Positions 7,841 through 15,245 of a stretch of 19,552 nucleotides of DNA are shown piece after piece. A program made the position numbers and the translations under genes. The stretch's first letter is position 1, and the number at the start of each line of letters is the position of its first letter. Source of the stretch: JAVWHP01 sp036639955. Lineage in GTDB: Bacteria; Bacillota_I; Bacilli_A; Erysipelotrichales; Erysipelotrichaceae. The notes under the pieces are model-generated. The model was not told the DNA's origin. It did not search any database and saw only the letters and a list, made by a program, of their open reading frames with translations. The stretch spans positions 1-19,552 of the forward strand of contig JAVWHP010000019.1 of assembly GCA_036639955.1 (NCBI GenBank), in the 5' to 3' direction.

Positions 7841-8011
7841 AATATATAGAAATTTTATTCCTTTTACAGCTAGACTTTCTGTCTACCTAGCAATAAGAAA
7901 GGTGTTGATATAAACAAGATTGATAAAGAGGAATCGTTGTATATCAATCATCAAATTAATAATAAAAAAAGAAAAATCCTTGGTTATATTTCAGCACAAA
8001 AAGTTTTCTAA
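7841..8011 (+). pseudogene. Decayed C-terminal piece of an IS30-family transposase
   Basis: The frame ending at the TAA of 8009-8011 reads KKGVDINKIDKEE and then NNKKRKILGYISAQKVF. This matches the end of IS30-type transposases (PKGTDF..., N.YPRK.LGYKT..E.F). Just upstream, YGINI and KFYSFYS resemble the YG.....FCHPYS block before the catalytic Glu, but there is an in-frame stop and an apparent deletion between them. No start codon or complete DDE core remains. The recognition rests on remembered family motifs, so the left limit is approximate. It lies opposite in strand to the N-terminal remnant at 8065-8612. Nothing else is recognisable in 7576-7840. Confidence 0.55.
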
Positions 8012-8064
8012 ATGAGTTAACACGACTAAACATTACAGATACTTGCTTCTATCCATAATTATAT

Positions 8065-8612
8065 CTCATAATTTCACTTTTTAATTGCAATTCAGGATAT
8101 AATTAATTTCTGGATGATTTTGAGAACTGGATAAACAGATTGACCATTTATAATTGGTTCTACAATTATATAAGCGATATGCTTAAGTTCGTTAAATGTT
8201 AAATTAACACCTTGTCTTGAATCAGTGAACTTATATTGATATTCTTGGTATCGTGTTCTGCTGTATAGTAGCATTAAGTGAGTTTGCATTCATTTAAATT
8301 TGGGCATCTATTCATACACCTTTATTTTAATCAAGAATCTTACAGGCAATAGGTATTCGTTCAGGACATACTGTTTTGCAAAAAACTATAAAAGCACAAA
8401 TGTCTACTTTTTTGCTATCTTAACGGCAAATAGGAGAAACACCTTTGTGACTGAAATTAACATAAGATGAATTATTTTTAATCTCTTTCAAATAGTAGAT
8501 TTTCCATACCAATGACCTTTGCAATAGAACTTTTACTAGAATTATTGTTTAATCCCTGTTGAATAAAATTTCGATATTGGAAATCTAAGTGCTTTGATCC
8601 TTTTGTAATCAT
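8065..8612 (-). pseudogene. Frameshifted N-terminal half of an IS30-family transposase
   Basis: Read on the minus strand, an ideal AAGGAGG (8621-8627) precedes ATG at 8612 and a start MITKGSKHLDFQYRNFIQQG, the usual opening of IS30-type transposases. The helix-turn-helix continues as KSSIAKVIG, then only in another frame as LKEIKNNS. Cys-rich pieces follow (CPNLNECKLT), then YYTAEHDT in a third frame, then SRQGVNLTFNELK and NGQSVY (within the open stretch 8289-8092), and finally NHPEINY in yet another frame. At least four frame changes or stops show that the gene is dead. The order of blocks is that of the family, so it is one decayed N-terminal half, with its DDE half missing on this strand. 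No intact gene exists between 7520 and 8923. Confidence 0.78.
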
Positions 8613-8677
8613 ATAAGTATCCTCCTTAAGTTATGTAACCACATTAAGATCATATGTCGTGCAAAATTGTAAAAGAA

Positions 8678-8703
8678 AAATCCACTGTTTCATTAGTGGA
8701 TTT
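8678..8703. repeat. Hairpin near the upstream edge of the IS remnant
   Basis: A 9-bp perfect stem, AAATCCACT/AGTGGATTT, has an 8-base loop GTTTCATT. It sits about 65 bases upstream of the dead transposase start. It could belong to the IS end or be a terminator for transcription entering the element. The IS boundary cannot be set because the matching far end is not visible. Confidence 0.5.
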
Positions 8704-8817
8704 ATTTGTATGACTTATTTCCATATTTTTGATTCTTTGTGAAATAACTTTATCAATTCATTTTTCGTTATATTTCATTTTAAATTTTTGATTTATAATG
8801 AATTTGTTAAATAAAAG

Positions 8818-8826
8818 TGATATAAT
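8818..8826 (+). promoter_or_regulatory. Extended -10 promoter for the glycosylation module
   Basis: TGATATAAT is identical to the element at 1027. It lies about 98 bases before the ATG at 8924, predicting a leader of roughly 90 bases in which I see no obvious structure. A second TATAAT at 8794 has no TG extension. Confidence 0.45.
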
Positions 8827-8923
8827 TAAATATATATGGTGATTTCTAAAATTTTATTCGGTATAGAGTCAAAATATATTAACTGATTTGTAAGAGTTAA
8901 TTATATGAGGAGTAAGAGCGTAA

Positions 8924-10012
8924 ATGGAAAATCATAGTATTAATGTAGTTGTTTTGATACCGGCATACAACCCTAATGAAAAACTCATTGATTTTGTAAA
9001 AAGTATTATTGAGTTGAATTTAACTGAAATATTGGTAATTAATGATGGAAGTAAACCGGAATGCGATAAATATTTTAAAGAAATTGCTAAGTGCAAAGAA
9101 TGTCATGTTATTAATCATTATGTTAATCAGGGAAAAGGAAGAGCTCTAAAAACTGGTTTTAATTATTATTTGGAAAATTATGATTGTGATAAATACGTAG
9201 GTGTTGTTACCGCGGATGCTGACGGTCAGCATACAGCAAAGGACACATTAATTGTAGCAAAAAGTTTATTTAATAATCAAAAATGCTTGGTTTTAGGTAA
9301 AAGAAATTTTAATCAAAAAAATGTACCTATCAAATCAAAATTTGGCAATAAAATAACAACTCAAGTTTTTAAAATGTTATATGGAATTAAAATCAATGAT
9401 ACTCAGACGGGTTTACGAGGGATAAATAGTGCCGATTTGAAAAAATTTCTAAAACTTAATGGGGAAAAGTTTGATTTTGAAATCAATATGCTTATTGAAG
9501 GGACTAAAGTTAAGGCTAATGAATATTTCTTGGAAGAAAGCATTGAAACTGTTTATGAAGATAATAATAAAGAAACACATTTTAATCCTATATTTGATTC
9601 TGTGAAAATATATATGATTATGTTTAAGAAGTTCTTTGCGTTTGCGGCTTCTGGTATTGTGTCTTCAATTATAGATATAACTTTATTTTCGTTGTTGATC
9701 TTTTTACCTTTTAAATTTAAATTGGATTTCAACAATATTTTATTCAGCACTATTCTTTCAAGATTTATTTCTTCTATGTTTAACTTTTCAGTTAATAAGA
9801 ATGTCGTTTTTAAATCAAATAAAAAAAATATAAAAATAATATTTTATTATTGGATTTTGTGTTTAATACAAATGCTATGTTCTGCGTGTCTCGTTTTTTC
9901 AATTAGTGATCTTTTACATCTTAACGCAGTATTTGTAAAAATTTTAGTTGATTTCAGTCTATTTTTAATAAGTTATAAGATACAAAATGAAATTATATTT
10001 AAAGGAGAATAG
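8924..10012 (+). CDS. GT2 polyprenyl-phosphate glycosyltransferase fused to GtrA-like flippase domain
   Basis: The protein has 362 residues. The N-terminal 220 or so form a GT-A glycosyltransferase family 2 domain like DPM1/GtrB: VLIPAYNP at the start, INDGSK, GKGRALKTGFN, catalytic DAD (98-100) in TADADGQH, and NDTQTGLRG. The C-terminal 130 residues carry four hydrophobic helices starting at FFAFAASGIVSSIIDITLF, the GtrA/DPMS-like family thought to flip the lipid-linked sugar. The product is therefore probably a polyprenyl-phosphate hexose made inside the cell and turned outwards. The start is set by GAGGAG at 8907-8912. The next gene begins 2 bases after the stop. Codon choice (TTG, CTT, TCG, GCG) is more mixed than in the flanking genes, which suggests transfer. 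The family is secure and the sugar unknown. Confidence 0.9.
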   Translation: MENHSINVVVLIPAYNPNEKLIDFVKSIIELNLTEILVINDGSKPECDKYFKEIAKCKECHVINHYVNQGKGRALKTGFNYYLENYDCDKYVGVVTADADGQHTAKDTLIVAKSLFNNQKCLVLGKRNFNQKNVPIKSKFGNKITTQVFKMLYGIKINDTQTGLRGINSADLKKFLKLNGEKFDFEINMLIEGTKVKANEYFLEESIETVYEDNNKETHFNPIFDSVKIYMIMFKKFFAFAASGIVSSIIDITLFSLLIFLPFKFKLDFNNILFSTILSRFISSMFNFSVNKNVVFKSNKKNIKIIFYYWILCLIQMLCSACLVFSISDLLHLNAVFVKILVDFSLFLISYKIQNEIIFKGE

Positions 10013-10014
10013 AG

Positions 10015-11865
10015 ATGGGAATATTAGTATTATTGTTTGTTATTTTAGGAATGGCGACTTTTATAAGTATAAGATATCAAAAAAAAATCGGGGTAACAAT
10101 ACCGATTTCGATTATGATAAACATATTGGTTGTGTATTTATTTGGTCTTTTTAATTTGCTGGATTTTGGGGCGAATGTTATTTTATTTGCATCATTTCTT
10201 TTTTATTCTTTTAGTCTAATTTTGTTTTGCAAATCAAATGAAAAGAAAAGTTTATTAAAATTCCTTTTTACACCAGTGTTGGCAATATGGATAGCTTTCG
10301 TTATTTTCTTTATGTTGTATTATCGTGGGGCTGTATTAAGTTGGTGGGATGAATTCACTCATTGGGGCGATGTAGTCAAGATGATGTATTTGGAAGGTGT
10401 ATTATCTTCTAATCACGCTTCTATGTCGTATTTTAGTTCATACCCACCTGCTAATTCCATTTTTCTTTTTTTACCGCAATATTACCGTGGTGAATTTGTT
10501 CAATATGTATTATATGTAGCACAACAAATTATATGCATTTCTTTTACGTTATCATTTCTGGAAAAAAATGATAATAAAAGTTTTCTTAAAACGATAGGTG
10601 CTGCGATTTTTTTGTTTATGTTACCAAGTGTATTTTATAATTATTTTTTTTCAACCATATATGTTGACCAATTCCTGGGTATTATTTTCTTTTATGGAAT
10701 AACAAGTGTATATTTAAATAGTTCCCATTCTAAGTTCAACTTAATTAATTGGTGTTTGATTGCGGCATTCTTGCCTTTAATAAAGGATGTAGGAAAGTTT
10801 CTTGGTGTTGTACTTATTATTTTAATTTGTTATAAGATTTATATAGAAAACGAGCATAAGCCTAAAGATAGATTAAAACAAGTTTTTAAGAGGTCTATTC
10901 CAGTTATTTCTTCTTTTAGCATGTCAATTTTATCTTGGAAAGTTTGCTTACATCTTAATAAAGCGTCGTTAGCCTTCTCAGAGCCAGTTGATGTTAAAGT
11001 GTTGTTAAATTCATTAATAGGTAATGACATTTCCTATAAAAGTGATGTTGTTAAAAATTTTATTGAAGCAATCAGAAAAACTGTTATTTTTACTGTTTCA
11101 GGAATTGATTTCAATATAGTCGCATGTCTTGTTTTAATTACGATATTAAGTTTTTATAATTATGCAAACAGTAGCAAGAAAAGTGAGCATAAAACTTTTA
11201 TGATTATACTATTTTCTTTTTTTGGCATTTATTTATTTGGCATGTTGACTGCCTACATTTTTCGATTTAGTGAATATGAAGCTTTAACTCTTGCTTCTTT
11301 TACGAGGTATGTATCAATTTATCTCTTACCTTTATTTATGTTTGTTTGCGTGTTCATAATTAGTGCATTCATAAGATACAATAATAGAAATATTACCTTA
11401 ATAATGCTAGTTATCTTTACTATGTTCTGTAGATGGGACTATTTTATAACAACATTTTATAATAAAAAGGTTATTGTTAATAAAATGGAGATATATGATA
11501 CTACTAGTAAAGACATTTTAAATAAATTACCTAAAGGTAAACATAAAGTGAATTTTGTCACTACAAAAAGTGCAGGTTACGAATATTGGGTAATGCGCTT
11601 CTACACTAGAGAAAAATTAGAGAGTTTCGATAGATTAATTATTGGAGTTCCAAATGACGAAAAAGATATGTATACGAAGAAGATTTCAGTTGCTGAATGG
11701 GAGAAAACTTTAGAATTGAATGATTACGTTTTCTTATATGATACAGACGAAGATTTTATTAATTTATATAATTCCCTATTTGAATCAAAAGATAGCATCA
11801 AGGACAGAACTTTATACAAAATCGTAGTAGAAAAAGAGAGAATCATTTTAAAGGCGGTTAAATGA
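10015..11865 (+). CDS. Multispanning membrane protein, probable GT-C glycosyltransferase
   Basis: This is a 616-residue protein with roughly 13-14 hydrophobic helices and a soluble C-terminal region of about 130 residues. After the fourth helix, the first large loop holds SWWDEFTHWGDVVKMMY (about 108-124), whose Asp-Glu pair fits the acidic catalytic motif that GT-C enzymes carry in their first extracytoplasmic loop. YFSSYPPANSIF follows. GT-C enzymes use polyprenyl-phosphate sugars outside the membrane, which is what the preceding gene should supply. The two would then form a donor-flippase-transferase set like GtrAB plus a Gtr transferase. AAAGGAG at 10001-10007 sets the start. No named family is recognised with certainty. 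An O-antigen polymerase-like or uncharacterised membrane protein is the alternative. It ends with TGA. Confidence 0.7.
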   Translation: MGILVLLFVILGMATFISIRYQKKIGVTIPISIMINILVVYLFGLFNLLDFGANVILFASFLFYSFSLILFCKSNEKKSLLKFLFTPVLAIWIAFVIFFMLYYRGAVLSWWDEFTHWGDVVKMMYLEGVLSSNHASMSYFSSYPPANSIFLFLPQYYRGEFVQYVLYVAQQIICISFTLSFLEKNDNKSFLKTIGAAIFLFMLPSVFYNYFFSTIYVDQFLGIIFFYGITSVYLNSSHSKFNLINWCLIAAFLPLIKDVGKFLGVVLIILICYKIYIENEHKPKDRLKQVFKRSIPVISSFSMSILSWKVCLHLNKASLAFSEPVDVKVLLNSLIGNDISYKSDVVKNFIEAIRKTVIFTVSGIDFNIVACLVLITILSFYNYANSSKKSEHKTFMIILFSFFGIYLFGMLTAYIFRFSEYEALTLASFTRYVSIYLLPLFMFVCVFIISAFIRYNNRNITLIMLVIFTMFCRWDYFITTFYNKKVIVNKMEIYDTTSKDILNKLPKGKHKVNFVTTKSAGYEYWVMRFYTREKLESFDRLIIGVPNDEKDMYTKKISVAEWEKTLELNDYVFLYDTDEDFINLYNSLFESKDSIKDRTLYKIVVEKERIILKAVK

Positions 11866-12012
11866 GATGGATAGTGCTTATTAACAAAGTGTATAGCTTT
11901 ATAATTGGTAAAAATCTTGATTAATCTATAGAAATAGTATTTTAACAAAAATATAGTATAAGATTATTGATAAACTTGACTTACCTAATATTTATGCTAT
12001 GGAGGTATTTTA

Positions 12013-12084
12013 ATGAAAAAAAATTTAAAAAATAATAATTTATCATGCCTTGGAAATGCAGTGAAATTAAATAATAAATATTGA
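12013..12084 (+). pseudogene. Probable orphaned 5' end of the second LCP gene
   Basis: GGAGGT (12001-12006) and an ATG at 12013 open a 23-codon frame, MKKNLKNNNLSC, that stops at 12084. Its first bases resemble the start of the LCP gene at 6086 (ATGAAAAAGAAATTTAAAGA), and it lies upstream of an LCP tail. I read it as the stranded start of a second LCP gene that lost its middle. The rest of 11866-12220 (a 355-base gap) shows no coding sequence, repeat or convincing promoter. A TTGACT at 11976 has no -10 at proper spacing. Confidence 0.35.
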
Positions 12085-12220
12085 TAGTAAAACCATAAGC
12101 AATGTTATAAGAAAATAAATATGAATGAAATAGAATCCCTACGAATGTAAAATTTTTATCTGATTTTAATATTTTATAGCTCTATGTGTCGAAAATACAT
12201 TTGCGTTTTACAAATTACCA

Positions 12221-12625
12221 TTGGCGAATAATGTTGTTACTTATCATTTAGCAGTAGCTTATGCCTTAGCATTCGCAAGAGAAAGATATAATGTTGCTGG
12301 AGGAGATAATGGACGTATTAAGAACCAAACTAGAGTTCTTGAGGCTATTATAAATAAAGTAACTAGTGCTGAAATTATAACTAATTATATAAATTTCTTA
12401 GATGCTGTTGGTGGATCGTTTCAAACGGATTTATCAGACTCTGATATTAAATCTTTAGTAAGAATGCAATTAGATGATATGGCTAGGTGGACTATTAGCT
12501 CTTATTCTCTAAGTGGAACTGATTGGACGCCAGCTAATGGATTTAATGCATATGTATCTTATCCTAACATGGATACTGTTACTGAAGCACAAAGATTAAT
12601 AAAAGAAACGATGGATGAAAGATAA
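12221..12625 (+). pseudogene. C-terminal fragment of a second LCP-family gene
   Basis: The open frame is 134 codons from a TTG at 12221, but homology to the full LCP protein begins only at ALAFARERYNV (12263). From there to the end it matches residues 355-477 of the LCP protein at 6086, with about 15 substitutions and loss of two Gly. The membrane anchor, the accessory domain and most of the catalytic domain (including the equivalents of Asp245 and Arg266) are gone, so it cannot be an active ligase. No ribosome site precedes the TTG. It keeps a good terminator. It is the relic of a second LCP gene or of a duplication made when the region before it was inserted. Confidence 0.85.
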
Positions 12626-12680
12626 AAAATGAAGCTAACAAAGACATATCTGTGATATGTCTTTGTTATATTATTGTTGT
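12263..12680 (+). repeat. Direct repeat copy B: LCP 3' end plus terminator
   Basis: This is the partner of the copy at 7148-7575, in the same orientation with about 5.1 kb between starts. Together they bracket the IS remnants and the glycosylation module, so homologous recombination could delete or exchange everything between them. Confidence 0.75.
12636..12668 (+). terminator. Strong terminator hairpin after the LCP fragment
   Basis: A perfect 15-bp stem (12636-12650 with 12654-12668), AACAAAGACATATC against GATATGTCTTTGTT, has a TGT loop. It is followed by a T-rich but interrupted tail. It insulates the polysaccharide operon from what lies upstream. Confidence 0.8.
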
Positions 12681-12736
12681 AACGTATTAAATATAAGTAA
12701 AACTTCACATTAAACCTATTATTTAATAGTAATATA

Positions 12737-12745
12737 TGTTACAAT
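12737..12745 (+). promoter_or_regulatory. Probable promoter of the polysaccharide operon
   Basis: TGTTACAAT is a near-consensus extended -10 element 24 bases before the ATG at 12769, after the terminator at 12636. No clear -35 is seen. The leader would be short and holds AAGGAGG. Confidence 0.5.
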
Positions 12746-12768
12746 TATGAACGGTTAAGGAGGACTTT

Positions 12769-14646
12769 ATGTTAGATAAAATATTAAGTAACGACTACTA
12801 TTTAAAGAATAGAGAAATACTACTATTTGTTATTGACCTAATGTGGGTTTTTGCATCCTTTATGTTCTCTTTTCTTATAGGATATAACTTTAATTTAGAA
12901 TTAATATTTAAGAATGATTCTTCAATTATTCTTATTATAATAGTTCTAATTGTATATGGTGTAGTTTTAATTGGGTTTAAGATACATAAGAGTTTGTGGA
13001 GATATATAGGGATAAAAGAAGTGTTTAGAATTGGTTTATCAATTTTAGTGGCAACAATTTCAGTTTTACTGATAAATATTGTTTTTATAAAAGTTGATGT
13101 ATTCAATTCGATAATATGTTTTGGTGGAATATTATCTATATTATTTATGTGTAATTTAAGAATGATGTATCGTTTATTAAGAAACCATCAGAGAATAAAT
13201 CAAGATATATGTATAAGAACTATTATAGCTGGAGCAGGTGATGGAGGCTATATCCTTATGAAGGATATAGTGAATAATCCAAGTTTGAATGTTAACCTAG
13301 TAGGTTTTGTAGATGATTTAAAAGCTAAAAAGACTATTTCAGGATATGAAGTATTAGGTACTACATTTGATATTCCAGATATTGTTAATAAATATAGAAT
13401 AGAAAGAATATATTTAGCTATGCCTAGTGCTACTAAAAATGAGATTGAAAGAATATTAGATATATGCCAAACCTGTAAGGGGTTGGAAACTAAGATACTT
13501 AAAAGAAAGATTGTTAGTGAAAGTCTAGACGGTAAGAGCGATGTTTCGGTCGAAGATATTTCTATTGAAGATTTGCTAGGTAGAGGTGAAGTTCATCTAG
13601 ACCAACATAAGATAGCTACATATATAACTGGAGAGACAGTATTAGTTACTGGAGCTGGTGGATCTATTGGAAGTGAATTATGTAGACAACTTGTTAAGTT
13701 TAAGCCTAATAAACTGTTGATGTTAGATGTTAATGAAAATGGTTTATACATGTTAGAACAAGAATTCAATAGAAATAGAAGACATGGAAGACTAGATGAA
13801 AACGTTTCTATTGTTTCCTTAGTAGCTAGTATAAGAGATGAGAAAGCAATTAATTATATAATGGCTAATGAAAGACCTGGAGTTGTGTTCCACGCAGCGG
13901 CACATAAGCATGTGCCTTTAATGGAAACAAGACCAGTTGAAGCAATAAAGAATAATGTATTTGGGACACAGAATGTAATTAAAGCTTGTATAAAGAGTAA
14001 AGTAAAACGTTTCATTATGATTAGTACAGATAAAGCAGTTAATCCAACTAATGTAATGGGAGCGAGTAAACGTATGACTGAGATGATACTCCAATCATAT
14101 GGGAACAATGGAGTTACTAAAATAGCAGCAGTTAGATTCGGTAATGTATTAGGGTCTAATGGTTCTGTTATACCAATCTTTAAAGAACAAATTAAAGAAG
14201 GTGGACCGGTAACAATTACTCATAAGGATATTACAAGATATTTCATGACAATTCCAGAAGCCGCACAACTAGTGTTAGAAGCTGGTTCATATGCAGACAA
14301 AGGCGAAATATTTGTTTTGGATATGGGGGAACCGGTAAAAATTTTATCATTAGCTGAAAAGTTAATAAGATTATCTGGTTTAACTCCAGGTAGAGATATT
14401 GAAATAAAGGAAATTGGTTTAAGACCTGGTGAAAAAATGTTCGAAGAACTTAAACTAGGTGTAGAAAAAAGGTATACAACTTCTAATGATTTAATCTTTG
14501 TAAATGAAATTATTCCTATGGAACGAAAGTTTATTGATGATAAGCTTAAACAGTTGAAAAATTGCTTAGATGGTAAGACAACTAATGTTGAAATCAAAGA
14601 TCTGATTTTGGAATTAATCAAAGATGATAACAAAGAGATTAACTAA
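12769..14646 (+). CDS. Membrane UDP-GlcNAc 4,6-dehydratase (CapD/WbpM/PglF family)
   Basis: This is a 625-residue inner-membrane nucleotide-sugar dehydratase. Four hydrophobic helices occupy about the first 120 residues. A Rossmann-like domain follows (IIAGAGDGGYIL, FVDDLKAKK), then the catalytic SDR domain with NAD-binding GAGGSIGSELCRQL (about 295-308). In the active site, ISTDKAVNP is followed by Met430-Gly-Ala-Ser-Lys434: Met replaces the usual Tyr, as in the long WbpM/PglF enzymes. GLRPGEKMFEEL near the end is also family-typical. Known members turn UDP-GlcNAc into UDP-2-acetamido-2,6-dideoxy-4-keto-glucose, keeping C5 configuration. It is the first gene of the operon, with AAGGAGG at 12757-12763. 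The following transferase overlaps its end closely. The family is firm. The final sugar depends on the next enzymes. Confidence 0.94.
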   Translation: MLDKILSNDYYLKNREILLFVIDLMWVFASFMFSFLIGYNFNLELIFKNDSSIILIIIVLIVYGVVLIGFKIHKSLWRYIGIKEVFRIGLSILVATISVLLINIVFIKVDVFNSIICFGGILSILFMCNLRMMYRLLRNHQRINQDICIRTIIAGAGDGGYILMKDIVNNPSLNVNLVGFVDDLKAKKTISGYEVLGTTFDIPDIVNKYRIERIYLAMPSATKNEIERILDICQTCKGLETKILKRKIVSESLDGKSDVSVEDISIEDLLGRGEVHLDQHKIATYITGETVLVTGAGGSIGSELCRQLVKFKPNKLLMLDVNENGLYMLEQEFNRNRRHGRLDENVSIVSLVASIRDEKAINYIMANERPGVVFHAAAHKHVPLMETRPVEAIKNNVFGTQNVIKACIKSKVKRFIMISTDKAVNPTNVMGASKRMTEMILQSYGNNGVTKIAAVRFGNVLGSNGSVIPIFKEQIKEGGPVTITHKDITRYFMTIPEAAQLVLEAGSYADKGEIFVLDMGEPVKILSLAEKLIRLSGLTPGRDIEIKEIGLRPGEKMFEELKLGVEKRYTTSNDLIFVNEIIPMERKFIDDKLKQLKNCLDGKTTNVEIKDLILELIKDDNKEIN

Positions 14647-14657
14647 GGGGTATGTAT

Positions 14658-15245
14658 ATGTATAAAAAGATATTCAAGAGACTTATTGATTTAGTACTAT
14701 CGTTTATAGGATTAGTGATTTTATCACCAATCCTTTTAGTCGTTAGTATAGTAATTAAATTAACTTCTCCCGGGCCAGTCTTATTTAAACAAGAAAGAGT
14801 CGGTAAAGATAAAACTTTATTTAAAATATTTAAATTTAGAACAATGAGAATAGACACTCCAAAGGATTGTCCAACTCATCTGTTAACTAATCCTGATCAA
14901 TATATTACCTCGATTGGTAAGTTCTTAAGAAAGACTAGTCTTGACGAACTTCCACAATTGTTCAATATATTAGCTGGGCAAATGAGTATTATTGGGCCTA
15001 GACCTAGTCTAGAAAACCAAGTAGATTTAAATATTTTAAGAGAGAAGAACGGATCATCTAAATTAGTACCTGGACTTACAGGACTAGCTCAAATTAGTGG
15101 ACGTGATGAATTAGAAATTTCGATTAAGGCGTCACTAGACGGTGAATACGCAAAGAATGTTACGTTCTTAAATGATTGCAAGTTATTCTTTGGAACTATA
15201 ACTAGTGTACTTAAATCAGATGGTGTAAAGGAGGGAAAATCATGA
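14658..15245 (+). CDS. Initiating undecaprenyl-phosphate phosphoglycosyltransferase
   Basis: This is a 195-residue monotopic phosphoglycosyltransferase, the core-only form (PglC/WecA-independent, WcaJ C-terminal type). It moves a sugar-1-phosphate from a UDP-sugar to undecaprenyl phosphate and so starts the glycan. Seen are an N-terminal re-entrant helix (LIDLVLSFIGLVILSPILLV), VLFKQERVG, FKFRTM, the catalytic Asp96-Glu97 in SLDELPQLFN, SIIGPRPSL and PGLTGLAQISGR. The ATG at 14652 would sit one base after the AAGGGG at 14645-14650, so the ATG at 14658, seven bases away, is preferred. The ribosome site overlaps the stop of the dehydratase gene. Its stop overlaps the next start (ATGA). The neighbouring dehydratase and reductase suggest a UDP-QuiNAc or UDP-FucNAc donor. 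Confidence 0.93.
   Translation: MYKKIFKRLIDLVLSFIGLVILSPILLVVSIVIKLTSPGPVLFKQERVGKDKTLFKIFKFRTMRIDTPKDCPTHLLTNPDQYITSIGKFLRKTSLDELPQLFNILAGQMSIIGPRPSLENQVDLNILREKNGSSKLVPGLTGLAQISGRDELEISIKASLDGEYAKNVTFLNDCKLFFGTITSVLKSDGVKEGKS

Noticed and set aside
11976..12000. TTGACT box before the stranded LCP start as a promoter
   Set aside because: No -10 element lies at 15-19 bases; candidate TATGCT is only 11 bases away.
12220..12625. Small functional LCP-like protein from the TTG start
   Set aside because: No ribosome site, no membrane anchor, and the catalytic Asp and first Arg are absent; it is better read as a fragment.
14220..14633. Long minus-strand open frame inside the dehydratase gene
   Set aside because: It is a shadow of a strongly conserved + strand protein, with Ser/Ile-rich nonsense composition and no ribosome site.
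14652..14657. ATG at 14652 as start of the phosphoglycosyltransferase
   Set aside because: Only one base separates it from the AAGGGG ribosome site; the ATG at 14658 has normal spacing.
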